In this document: positions 55,372-64,000 of the stretch, piece by piece | Numbering within the stretch: the first letter of the stretch is position 1 | How the letters are laid out: each line of letters starts with the position of its first letter | NCBI GenBank assembly: GCA_034522075.1 | Contig: JAXHLO010000035.1 | Coordinates: 1 to 64,000 of the forward strand | From: UBA7803 sp034522075 | GTDB lineage: Bacteria > Pseudomonadota > Gammaproteobacteria > Pseudomonadales > Azotimanducaceae | Direction of reading: 5' to 3' | Length of the DNA: 64,000 bases | Notes under the pieces: generated by a model | Seen by the model: the letters and a program-made list of their open reading frames with translations, nothing else | Told to the model about the DNA's origin: nothing | Databases searched by the model: none | Program-made: the position numbers and the translations under genes

Positions 55372-55909
55372 CCTTCGCCGCCGACGCATCCTCGTCCGGC
55401 GGCATCAGCGACTCGACGGCACCTCGCAAAGCCGGGCTGTGCGGATCAGAGGTGGTCGTGCGCAGCACAACCCGGTCATGGCCGTCGAGAACGAACACCG
55501 TCGGCGTACCGGTAACCCCTGCTTGCGCTGCCAGCGCATCGCCATCGAGGACAATGGCGAAGTCAATGCCCATCTCTCTGGCATAGGCATCGGTATCGCC
55601 GTCGTCGCGGAAGTTGACGCCGACGACTTCGAGCCCTCGACTCTGAAACTCTTCGTGCAGACTCACGATGCCCGGCATGAGCCTGCGGCAATAGGGACAC
55701 CACGTCGCCCAGAACACCACCAGCTTCGGCTGGCCGGCATGATCCGCCAGACGCCACTCATTGCCGTCGCTGCGTAGCAGGGAAAATGTCGGGAAACGAT
55801 TCCCTTCTGCCATCGCCGCAGCATCGCCCGACTTTGCAGCGGCCACCGCAGACATCGACAACACAGCCGTCAGACACACGGCGGTTACTCGCATGAACCA
55901 GGCACGCAT
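55355..55909 (-). CDS. TlpA-like thiol-disulfide oxidoreductase
   Basis: 184 residues with a signal peptide (RVTAVCLTAVLSMSAVAAA). The thioredoxin fold shows VFWATWCPYCRRLMPGIVSL (CxxC active site with Trp before), VVGVNFRDDGDTDAYAREMG, and GVTGTPTVFVLDG with the cis-Pro. It should act in the periplasm to reduce disulfides, for instance in cytochrome c maturation or rescue of proteins. Between it and the divergent NhaP gene lie 152 bases that hold both promoters. Confidence 0.92.
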   Translation of the reverse strand: MRAWFMRVTAVCLTAVLSMSAVAAAKSGDAAAMAEGNRFPTFSLLRSDGNEWRLADHAGQPKLVVFWATWCPYCRRLMPGIVSLHEEFQSRGLEVVGVNFRDDGDTDAYAREMGIDFAIVLDGDALAAQAGVTGTPTVFVLDGHDRVVLRTTTSDPHSPALRGAVESLMPPDEDASAAKVRTPS

Positions 55910-56061
55910 AAGCCAACCTCCCCCTTGCCGCAGGAAAGCGAATATCCATTGGACGCGGCGATCCAGGCAATGTTACAGCGCCTCGAAAAAATCGCTGGCT
56001 GGCACCGTAATGTCGTTCAGTTCGTTACAATCCTCGAGGATTTCGGCAACAAGGTACACCT

Positions 56062-57321
56062 GTGTCCATACAGTTCCTGGTCGGCTTTGCGGTTACGTTG
56101 TTCTCCTTGTCAATTCTCACCGAGCCGCTGGCGCGATGGACGCGTCTGCCGCAGACATTGCTTCTGGTCGTGTTCGGTGCGTTCGGCGCATTCGTTGTCA
56201 CCGACATTTTGAACGTCGATACGGGCCTGCGGGCGGCGAACTTCCACGACCTGGTGTTCTACGTTTTTCTGCCAGTTCTGGTATTTACTGCCGCCTATCA
56301 TCTGCCTGCGCGCCAGCTCACAGCTGATCTGGGCATCATTCTCTTTCTTGCCGTCGGCGGCATGCTGACAACCGCCGTCCTTTGCGCCGTGCTGGTCTTC
56401 TGGGGAGTCGGCCATCCCAGCGGCTTCCCCTGGATCGCCGCACTCATCACCGGCACATTACTCGCCGCCACCGATCCTGTAGCGGTGGTGGCGCAACTCA
56501 AGCAGCTCGGTGCTCCGCAACGGCTGGCCACCCTGCTGGAAGGGGAAAGTCTGTTCAACGATGCAACAGTCATTGTGCTGTTCGGCATTCTGCTGGCGAT
56601 GGCCACCTCCGGCACTGACACATTCGCTTTCACGGATGCAGCAGTGCATTTCCTGATGGTGTTCTTCGGTGGCGCGGCTGTCGGCGCAGCCGGCGGTCTG
56701 CTCGGCAGCTCCGTTCTTCGCCTGCTGCGCCCCGGGGTGAGTCACGCGCTGGTGTCCCTGGTGATGGCCTACGGCACTTTCCTGCTGGCCGAGGCCCTGC
56801 TGGAAGTGTCCGGCATCATGGCCACTTTGCTTGCCGGGCTGCTGCTGGCTCGGGCCGTGCAGCATCAAGACGGGCCGCAAATCGGCAGCGAAGTGGGATT
56901 CACGTTCGATCTGCTGGCCTACGCCGCCAACGGCAGTGTGTTCCTGCTGGTCGGCATGACGATTACCGGCGCCATGTTCACTGAGCGGTGGTTAGCCATG
57001 CTGATTGCCATCGGGGCCGTACTGCTGGCCCGCCTGCTTATGGTCTTCGGAGCATCACCGCTGCTCAATGCCGCCGCGCGTGAGCCCCTGCCAATCGGAC
57101 AGCAGGCCGTCATTGCCTGGGGCGGCCTGCGTGGGGCGGTCACCGTAGCCCTGGCGCTGGCATTGCCCACCAGTCTGGACTACTGGTGGACGATTCAATC
57201 CATGGCGTTCGGAGTAGTGCTGTTTACCCTGTTCGTGCAGGCCCCGACCATGCCCTGGCTCATCCGCCGCACCGGCATTCCTCAGGACGAGCGCGATGAT
57301 GGGCGCGAGGGCTCCGCATGA
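56062..57321 (+). CDS. Na+/H+ antiporter, CPA1/NhaP type
   Basis: 419 residues from a GTG, twelve to thirteen helices. LAATDPVAVVAQLKQLGAPQ RLATLLEGESLFND has the paired Asp of the CPA1 ion site (TDPVAV and ESLFND), and AWGGLRGAVTVALALALP is the conserved C-terminal helix motif. It exchanges Na+ or K+ for H+ and sets cytoplasmic pH. The patatin gene downstream overlaps its stop (ATGAGTG), so both are translated from one message. Confidence 0.93.
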   Translation: MSIQFLVGFAVTLFSLSILTEPLARWTRLPQTLLLVVFGAFGAFVVTDILNVDTGLRAANFHDLVFYVFLPVLVFTAAYHLPARQLTADLGIILFLAVGGMLTTAVLCAVLVFWGVGHPSGFPWIAALITGTLLAATDPVAVVAQLKQLGAPQRLATLLEGESLFNDATVIVLFGILLAMATSGTDTFAFTDAAVHFLMVFFGGAAVGAAGGLLGSSVLRLLRPGVSHALVSLVMAYGTFLLAEALLEVSGIMATLLAGLLLARAVQHQDGPQIGSEVGFTFDLLAYAANGSVFLLVGMTITGAMFTERWLAMLIAIGAVLLARLLMVFGASPLLNAAAREPLPIGQQAVIAWGGLRGAVTVALALALPTSLDYWWTIQSMAFGVVLFTLFVQAPTMPWLIRRTGIPQDERDDGREGSA

Positions 57322-58455
57322 GTGCCGTCCGCGGCAAGCCAGCTCTCATGCTGCCCGGCGGCGGCGCCCGCGGCGCGTATCAGGTTGGTGTGATCAAAGC
57401 GCTGATGGATTATCTGCCGGGCTCGCAGTCCCCATTTCCGATCATTGCAGGAACCTCTGCAGGTGCCATCAATGCGGCAGTCATGGCCAGTCACGCCGAT
57501 GATTTCCGTGAAGGTGCAGAAAGTCTCGAAGCGTTCTGGGCGACGCTGCGCTCCGGGCAGGTCTTCAAAACCGGTTGGCGGCACAATCTGACCACCGGTC
57601 TGCACTGGTTGGCCGCCATGACCCTGGGCGGACTGGGCGTCGCCAATCCGCGCTCGCTGCTGAATACAGCCCCCCTGCGTGAGCTGCTCGAGCGGGAAGT
57701 CCACATGGCAGGCATAGCTGAGTGCCTCGAGCGAGGCATGCTGGATTCGTTACTGGTGACTGCTTCCGGATACTCCACGAGCCGAGCGGTAACGTTCTTC
57801 CAGACCGCCCGCCCTATGCCGGGATGGGACGTGCCCCGACGAACCGGGCGCGCCCGCACTGCGAAATACCGGCAGCCGAAGCATCTGACGGCGCCAGCGC
57901 CGCCCCGCCGCTGCTGTTTCCGGCGATCCGCATCGGCGCATCGAGTACTTCGGCGACGGCGGCATGCGGCACGTAGCCCCGCTCAGCCCGCCCATTCGCC
58001 TGGGGGCGGACCGGCTGTTGATCATCGGCACCCGGGAGGAAACGCCGGACCCGGAACCGACCGAGGACGCCCGCTATCCTGAGCTGGGTGACATTGGCGG
58101 CTATCTTCTCGACGTCATCTTCATGGATTATCTGGCCAACGATCTGGCCAGGCTGCGCCGCATCAACCAGACCCTGTCCACGATGAGCGAAAGTCAGCGC
58201 GCCGACAGCGGCCTGCGAATAGTCGAAGCTCTGCAGATAAACCCGTCTCAGGACCTGCGCCAGATCGCGGCGCGGCACCTGCACCGCATGCCGGCAAGTG
58301 TCCGCACCCTGCTGCGCGGCGTGGGCGTCTGGGGCCCGGGACGGCTGCCCAGCTACCTGCTGTTCGAGGGCGAGTTCTGCCGGGAACTGATGGAGCTCGG
58401 CTACCGCGACGGTCTGAACGCCCGCGCCGATGTGGAGCGGCTGCTGTGCGCCTGA
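57318..58455 (+). CDS. Patatin-like phospholipase, two frameshifts
   Basis: A lipid acyl hydrolase. Oxyanion loop PGGGARGAYQVGVIKAL, nucleophile elbow GTSAGAINAA (catalytic Ser) and, in a second frame, the catalytic Asp motif YFGDGGMRHVAPLSP are all present, so the underlying gene was functional. Frames change near 57,830 and 57,945; the middle piece reads EIPAAEASDGASAAPPLLFP AIRI. The C-terminal part (LLDVIFMDYLANDLARLRRI NQ) is the usual regulatory tail. Corrected length is about 379. It overlaps the NhaP stop. Indels are likely sequencing errors, since the pieces are contiguous in homology. Confidence 0.85.
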
Positions 58456-58508
58456 CCACCCTCACCCCGCCCCGGCAGGGCAAACATTCCTCATGACTAA
58501 TCCGCCTT

Positions 58509-59690
58509 CTACGGCATGGCATCCCGGGATCCGGGGCGATCAGCCGCAGCAAGGAGGGCCCGGCCAATGACCAGGTTCTGTATTTCCGTCGTGCCATCCA
58601 GATATTGCGACATCTTGGCCGCGGCCAGGTGACGGCCGAGGGGCAGATCTGCCGCCATTCCTCTGGCCCCATACACCTGCATGCAGTGGGCGATGTGCGT
58701 CATGGCAGCCCGCGTCGCGAACTTCTTGGCATGGGCGGCAGCCAATGTGGCCGATTCGCCGGCATCGAGCTGCCGGGCCGCCTCGCAGGTCAGGGCCCGG
58801 GCGGCAGCGAGGTCGGTGGCTGCGTCCGCCAGCATCCACAGCAGCCCCTGATGGTCCGTCAGGGGCCGGCCGAAGGCCCGGCGCTCGCGGCTGTAACGCA
58901 CGGCGCCGGCGATTGCCGTGTCGAGCATTCCGCAGCACATGGCGGCAACGTTGACCCGGGCCAGGTCGATGCCTGCCATGGCGGCTTTGAAGGCTCGCCC
59001 GGGGGCCAGAAACAGCGCGGTCTCGGGGACGGTGCAGTCGTCGAAGCGAAAGCCGCCGGTGCCCAGCGCGTGCCCGCCCAGGATCTCATAGCCGGGCAGT
59101 CGTACAACCCCGGGAGTTTCCGCCTCTACCAGAAACGCCGCGATGCCGCGCGAGCCCAGGGCCGGGTCGGTTTGCGCATATATCGACAAAAGCCCAGCGC
59201 CGACGGCATTGCTGATCCAGGCCTTCTCCCCGCTCAGGCGCCAGCCTGCCCCGTCCGGACTCGCCCGGCTGGTGATCGCGGCGGCATCGCTGCCGCCACC
59301 TGGCTCGGTCAGCAGAAACGCCCCGATCCGCCTGCCGCTTAGCAACTCGGGCAGATATCGAGACCGATGCTCATCACTGCCGTCGCGGGCGATGGCCCCT
59401 GCCAGGTTGTTGTGCACAACCAGCGCGAATGCGAAAAAGAAGTCGCGGGCGGCCAGGGTATCCATGCAAGCGGCCATTGCTGTCGGCCGCAGCTCGAGAC
59501 CGCCCAGAGCTCGAGGTACGAGCAATCCCAGATAGCCTTCCCGGGCGGCGTCCTGCAGGGTCGACAGCGGAAATTCGCGATCGCGTTCCCAGGCAGCCGC
59601 AGCCGGAGCAACCGACTGATCGGCAAAATCGCTCACCTCCGCCACCAGGGACCGTTCCGCCGCCTCGAGTTGAAATGCCGGCTCACTCAT
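58509..59690 (-). CDS. Acyl-CoA dehydrogenase family protein
   Basis: 393 residues. FLLTEPGGGSDAAAITSRA and GWRLSGEKAWISNA are the flavin and substrate motifs, and SQYLDGTTEIQNLVIGRALL the C-terminal signature. The residues around 340 (CMQVYGARG) are in place of the usual catalytic-base region; the Glu of the base cannot be fixed by eye. The start overlaps the stop of the upstream selenoprotein gene (ATGA), an indication that both act in one pathway, perhaps degradation of a nitrogen- or thiol-containing acid. Substrate unknown. Confidence 0.92.
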   Translation of the reverse strand: MSEPAFQLEAAERSLVAEVSDFADQSVAPAAAAWERDREFPLSTLQDAAREGYLGLLVPRALGGLELRPTAMAACMDTLAARDFFFAFALVVHNNLAGAIARDGSDEHRSRYLPELLSGRRIGAFLLTEPGGGSDAAAITSRASPDGAGWRLSGEKAWISNAVGAGLLSIYAQTDPALGSRGIAAFLVEAETPGVVRLPGYEILGGHALGTGGFRFDDCTVPETALFLAPGRAFKAAMAGIDLARVNVAAMCCGMLDTAIAGAVRYSRERRAFGRPLTDHQGLLWMLADAATDLAAARALTCEAARQLDAGESATLAAAHAKKFATRAAMTHIAHCMQVYGARGMAADLPLGRHLAAAKMSQYLDGTTEIQNLVIGRALLAAADRPGSRDAMP

Positions 59691-60871
59691 CGGCCGGCTC
59701 GCTCAGCGGGGACCAGGGTCGCGGTTGCGAAGATTCGTAAGGCAGGATCTTGTGCTTCCTTCAGGGCCGCACGCAGTTGCTGCAACAGCCCGCCGGCCGC
59801 AGTGCTGTTCCAGAACCAGTCATTGAGATCGCGGGAAGACCCGCCGGGCTGCGCCGATGCCGCTTCCAGGTAATACATCTTCAGGTCCTCTGCAGCGAGT
59901 TTGAAGGCATCCGCCACCGACAGATTCGCCGCGGGCGCCTGGGTGGGTATCTCATCGAGAAATCGCGTCAGCCATTGTGCGGCCTCTTCGATTTCCAGAC
60001 CGCTGATCCCCACGGCACTACCACCCCGCTGCTCGGCGGCCCGGTCATGCCACGGGCGGAGCAACGTGATCTCCTCGGATAACCGGCTGCCGGGATCCGG
60101 GTCAGCCGACGCAGGGGCAGCAAATGTCACAGGACAGGCCCAGGCTTCGCCGCCAGCACCAGTCTCGGCCGGCGCATCCTCGGGAAACCAGTCCGCTACC
60201 GGAACGTCGGTGCGCGCTGCCAGAGACAGCGCCTGCCTCAGCACGCGGCCTTGAAACCCGGCGTCCTGCACGGCGCCGAAAGGCCGCCCCAGATCAAAGG
60301 ACACGAGCAGCGCCCGCGGCGGCCGCATGCGGGCCACGTGTTGAGGAACCAGCCCGATGCTCACCGTGGGTATTCCACAACGTTCCAGAACATGAGCCAG
60401 CGCGCACACGGCGCGCGTGCACAGCGGTCAGACCGGCACCAGTAGTGCCAGATCCACCTGATCAGCCGCCAGCAACGGCGCCAGTTGTTCAGCCGCCGGA
60501 AGCATCTGCTCGGGATCGGTAGCACCCATGAAGGAGTAGTGGTAGCGAGCCACGCTGCCGATCTCGCCTTGCTCGACGATCTCCTGCAGACGTTTCAGGG
60601 GAAAGACGACGTTGACGTCCTGGGCAAAGCCGGAACGATCGAAATTGGTGGAAATATGGCTCATGTAAAGCGGCCGCGAGTCTTCGGCATCGATGATGCG
60701 ATAGTCTGCGCTGCCCAGCGAGAATGGCCGGTCGCCGGCATGCATCAGACCTGCCGTGGAGATCAGCGCCACACGGCGTTGTGACAACTCGGGGCCGGCT
60801 GCGGCTGCCGGATCTCCCAGATCGAGACATTCCACTTCCGCCAAACGCGGCGGCACCTCTGCTGCCTTCAT
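59687..60871 (-). CDS. GrdB-like selenoprotein with in-frame UGA (candidate selenocysteine)
   Basis: 394 codons in one frame with a single internal TGA at 60428-60430. Before it is the GrdB-like domain: ERRVALISTAGL-type SQRRVALISTAGLMHAGDRP F, MSHISTNFDRSGFAQDVNVV FPLKRL, GSVARYHYSFMGATD. At the TGA the reading is LALLVPV-U-PLCTRAVCALAHVL, giving UxxC (Sec148-Pro-Leu-Cys151), the redox centre of glycine/sarcosine/betaine reductase selenoprotein B relatives. After it: RCGIPTVSIGLV, RPPRALLVSFDLGRPFGA. The C-terminal 130 residues are less conserved. A SECIS-like hairpin lies immediately downstream. No frameshift is needed, so recoding is the economical reading. Co-translated with the acyl-CoA dehydrogenase. 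Confidence 0.85.
60400..60416 (-). promoter_or_regulatory. SECIS-like hairpin after the UGA codon
   Basis: In the mRNA, GCGCGC-CGUGU-GCGCGC forms a perfect 6-bp stem with a 5-base loop containing GU, starting 11 bases after the UGA. Bacterial SECIS elements lie in this position inside the coding region and present a short stem with a G/U-containing loop to SelB. The stem is fully GC and codon-compatible. Confidence 0.6.
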
Positions 60872-60982
60872 ATCAATCGACTCTCCTTGTGACCGGTCCA
60901 GGTACCTTACATTGGCAATGCACGGCCTTCGACCCTATGGTATCGGCAGTCACCGGCATCAAGCCGCTACTCGGAGTCCGCC

Positions 60983-62228
60983 ATGCCCGCATCCCGCAAG
61001 ATCGAGTTCCCCAATGCCGACGGCGAGCCTCTGGCCGCCGCCCTGGCGCTGCCCGACTCTCCGCCCCGGGGCTATGCCCTGTTCGCCCACTGCTTCACCT
61101 GCGGCAAGGACATCGCCGCGGCGGCCCGTATCGCGCGGTCGCTGGCGGCCCACGGCTTCGGCGTACTGCGTTTCGATTTCACGGGCCTCGGCGGTTCCGG
61201 CGGCGACTTTGCCAACAGCAACTTCTCGTCCAACGTGGATGATCTGGTGGCCGCCGCCGACTACCTGGACCGCGAGCACGAAGCGCCCGTGCTGCTCATC
61301 GGCCACAGCCTGGGCGGCACGGCGATTCTGGCAGCCGCAGCGCGCATTCCATCGAGGCGCGCGCGGTGGTCATCCATCGGCGCGCCGGCGCCGACCGGTC
61401 GCACGTCGACCCGGCACTTCGGCGAACAACCGCGACACGCCTCGAAGGCGCGAAGGCGAGGCCGACGGTGGAGCCATGGCCGGGCGCCGACTTCCGCATC
61501 CGCAGGGACTTCTCTCAGACGATCGTGGAAAACCAGCGCCCGGTACGACGAAGATCTGCATCGACTGGACAAGCGCCCTGCTGATATTCCACGCGCCCCT
61601 GGACGACGTGGTCTCAGTGGACGAGGCGGCGGCGATCTTCACCGCGGCGAAACACCCGAAGAGCTTCGTCTCCCTGGACGGCGCCGACCATCTGCTGTCC
61701 CGCCTGGCGGACGCCCAGTATGTGGCCGACACCATCAGCGCCTGGGTGAAGCGCTATCTGCCCGCGCCGACCGACGAACGTCCGGAAGTGGCCGGCGGTG
61801 AAGTGGTGGTGGGCGAGGTCAACCAGCGCTTTCTACGTCAGGTCGCCAGCGACGACCATGCCTGGCTGGCCGACGAACCGAAATCATCCGGCGGGGACAA
61901 TCTGGGGCCCGATCCTTACGAGCATCTGCTGGCGGCCCTGGGAACCTGTACGTCCATGACCGTGCGCATGTATGCCAACCGCAAGGAGTGGCCGCTGGAC
62001 GATGTAGACGTCCGCCTGCTGCACGCGCGGCGTCATGCCAAGGACTGTGAAGATTGCGAATCGCAGGGTGCGCGGGTGGAAGTACTGGAGCGGCACATTA
62101 CCCTGCACGGCGATCTGACCGAGGAGCAACGCAAGCGGCTCATGGAGATCGCCGACCGCTGCCCCGTGCACCGTACTCTGGAAGGGGATCTCCGCATCGA
62201 GACCACCGAGGTGCAAGCGGCGACCTGA
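60983..62228 (+). CDS. Bifunctional alpha/beta hydrolase-OsmC family protein, frameshifted
   Basis: The N-terminal half is an alpha/beta hydrolase: PRGYALFAHCFTCGKDI, FDFTGLGGSGGDFANSNFSS NVDD and LLIGHSLGGTAILAAAARIP with the nucleophile Ser in GHSLGG. Between 61,340 and 61,570 the reading changes frame at least three times; scattered pieces SIEARAVVI, FRIRRDF and LLIFHAPLDDVVSVDEA are recognisable. The C-terminal half is OsmC: GDNLGPDPYEHLLAALGTCT SMTVRMYANRKEWPLDDVDV with the active Cys, and DRCPVHRTLEGD with the second Cys. OsmC reduces organic peroxides. Such fusions are known. The indel cluster looks like sequence error. Confidence 0.85.
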
Positions 62229-62357
62229 GCAGTTTTGTAACATCTACTGCATGACGGCGTCCGTAGAGCACTGCAACGGCACTTTCACGGTGGCCAGTCA
62301 TACGCGCCGGTATACTCCCGCAACGTATTCGTACAGACACCTGCACTGAGGAACCTT

Positions 62358-64000
62358 GTGAGCAAGCAAAAAATTGCCCTGCTGGTGACGATTGTCCTGC
62401 TGGTCACGGTCTTTTTCCTGGCCGACGGCGACCGCTACCTGAGCCTGGAATTCCTGAAGCAGAGCCGTGACAGCATGGCAGCACTGTTCATGGAGCGGCC
62501 GGTGCTGGTGTTCGGCACGTTCTTCATCATCTATGTGACCGTCACCGCCCTGTCGTTGCCGGGTGCGACCGTGATGACCATCGCCGCCGGCGCCCTGTTC
62601 GGTCTGGCGACCGGCACCATACTGGTCTCGTTCGCTTCTTCCCTGGGCGCCACCCTGGCGTTTCTGGTGGCCCGGCTGCTGCTGCGTGACAGCGTGCAGC
62701 AGCGGCTCGGCGGACGGTTGCGCAGGATCAACGCCGGCGTGGAACGCGACGGCGCCTTCTATCTGTTCAGCCTGCGTCTGGTGCCGGCGTTCCCCTTCTT
62801 TCTCATCAATCTGGTCATGGGGCTGACACCCCTGCGCACCTGGACGTTCTACTGGGTCAGCCAGGTAGCCATGCTGCCGGGCACCCTGGTCTATGTGAAC
62901 GCCGGCACCCAGCTCGCCGAGCTCGAATCCCTGGGCGGGCTGCTGTCGCCGACGCTGCATCGCCGCATTCGCCGCTGCTCGGCGCTGTTCCCGCTGGATC
63001 GCCACGCGCGCTGTCTGCAGTTCGTGCAGCGCCGCACGCGCCTACCGCGGCTCGGCAGCGCCGCCAACAGTTTACGACCGCAATCTGGTGGTCATCGGCG
63101 CGGGGTCAGGCGGGCTGGTGGCCGCCTACATTGCCGCCACCGTCAAAGCCGAAGTCACTCTGGTGGAAAAGCACCTGATGGGCGGCGACTGCCTGAACAC
63201 CGGCTGCGTGCCCTCCAAGGCGTTGATCAAGACCGCGCGCGTCATGCACCAGACCCGCCATCTGGCCGACTACGGCATCGAGCCGCTGGAACCCCGGGTG
63301 AATTTTGCCGCGGCCATGGATCGGGTGCACGACGTGATCAAAGAGATCGAGCCCCATGATTCGGTGGAACGCTACACGAACCTGGGCGTGGACTGCCGGG
63401 CCGGCCACGCCCGCCTGGTCTCACCGTGGGAAGTGGAGATCACCAGCGACGGACAGACCGAACGTCTCACCACGCGCAACGTGGTCATCGCCATGGCGCG
63501 AGCCCGCTGGTACCGCCCATTCCAGGGCCTGGATGCAGCTGGACTACCTCGACCTCGGAGAAGCTCTGGAGCTGCGCGAGCCTGCCGGAACGCCTGCTGG
63601 TCCTGCGGCGGCGCCCGATCGGCTGCGAAGCTGTCCCAGGCATTCGTGCGCCTCGGCTCTCAGGTCACGCAGGTCGAAATGCAGGCGCGCCTCATGTCCC
63701 GGGACGACCCTGAGGCCTCGGACGCCGTGCTGGAAAGCCTGCGCGCCGACGGGGTCGACGTGCGCCTGAACACCACGGCCGCCCGGTTCGCCGTGGAAGA
63801 CGGCGAATCGGTGCTCTATGCCGACGCTGAAGACGGTGAAGTACGCATTGCATTCGACCAGGTACTGGTAGCACTGGGCCGCCGCGCCAATACCGAGGGG
63901 CTCGGCCTCGAAGCGCTGGGCATCGAAACCCGCGACAACGGCACCCTTGTCACGGATGAGTATCTGGAGACGACCCTGCCCGGCATCTATGCCTGCGGCG
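62358..64000 (+). CDS. TVP38/TMEM64-FAD pyridine nucleotide-disulfide oxidoreductase fusion, frameshifted and cut by the edge
   Basis: A GTG start behind TGAGGA. Residues 1-200 are a VTT/TVP38 membrane domain (TALSLPGATVMTIAAGALFG LATGT, LRLVPAFPFFLINLVMGLTP ). After a frame change near 62,990 the reading is RNLVVIGAGSGGLVAAYIAA TVKAEVTLVEKHLMGGDCLN TGCVPSKAL, the FAD loop and redox CxxxxC of mercuric-reductase-like enzymes. More shifts lie near 63,500-63,620 (pieces SLPERLLVL and PIGCE), then VTQVEMQARLMSRDD and QVLVALGRRANTEGLGLEAL to the edge at GIYACG. This membrane-plus-flavoprotein fusion is known in proteobacteria. The end is missing. Confidence 0.85.

Noticed and set aside
60424..60435. 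The in-frame TGA read as a true stop separating two genes, or as a frameshift
   Set aside because: Both halves are in one frame, match one family, and the stop sits on the family redox residue with a hairpin after it. Recoding explains it better.

Overview
The window joins DNA from two organisms. Bases 1 to about 7,535 are AT-richer and carry a gene set typical of Bacteroidota/Balneolota-type bacteria: DUF58, BatA-like, DUF4175 and a second BatA-like membrane protein, followed by pieces of recG, B12-dependent ribonucleotide reductase, a DedA-family gene and pcm. Almost every gene there is broken into several frames by small indels. From about 7,540 to 64,000 the DNA is uniformly GC-rich and looks like an unplaced heterotrophic gammaproteobacterium: TonB receptors, acyl-CoA dehydrogenases, a CstA transporter, ModABC, Zur, a gammaproteobacterial-type LexA box and a tRNA-Gly. 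This part also has scattered frameshifts and three abrupt in-frame gene deletions, so it is most likely a metagenome-derived contig with residual sequence or assembly errors. No rRNA, CRISPR array or insertion sequence was found.

Layout of the GC-rich part: 7.5-17 kb is ordinary metabolism and transport (MaoC, acyl-CoA dehydrogenase, TauD dioxygenase, P1 peptidase, host-attachment-like protein, Ca2+/cation antiporter, CstA, SDR). 17.6-24.7 kb is a signalling block: a periplasmic substrate-binding protein without a transporter, a hybrid histidine kinase overlapping it, a REC-EAL-GAF-GGDEF protein, and a divergent class III nucleotidyl cyclase-like protein. 25.7-27.1 kb holds a tyrosine integrase under an SOS box, next to the 3' end of tRNA-Gly. 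27.2-33 kb is an SDR/hydantoinase B/hydantoinase A/MFS operon. 33.1-34.3 kb encodes a prephenate-dehydratase-like domain fused to two membrane helices and a beta-rich domain. 36.3-38.8 kb is modABC.

41.7-46.5 kb is a zinc module: a His/Cys small protein, a His-rich ZnuD-like TonB receptor, Zur, an ArsA-type ATPase with a cory-CC-star protein, and a MerC-like membrane protein. Zur-box-like palindromes lie in front of the first and last of these. 46.6-51.3 kb has a redoxin, DUF3179, a structured intergenic region, and an ECF sigma/zinc-finger anti-sigma/DoxX/AhpD-like/DoxX operon. 51.3-56 kb has a TPR-sulfotransferase, a large TonB receptor and a TlpA-like thioredoxin. 56-64 kb has an NhaP antiporter, a frameshifted patatin, an operon of a candidate UGA-decoded GrdB-like selenoprotein with an acyl-CoA dehydrogenase, a hydrolase-OsmC fusion, and a TVP38-oxidoreductase fusion that runs off the right edge.

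The two observations most worth following are the selenoprotein (59,687-60,871, minus strand, in-frame UGA followed at once by a SECIS-like hairpin) and the prephenate-dehydratase/2TM/beta-domain fusion (33,109-34,340), whose membrane half resembles Cap15-type CBASS effectors.
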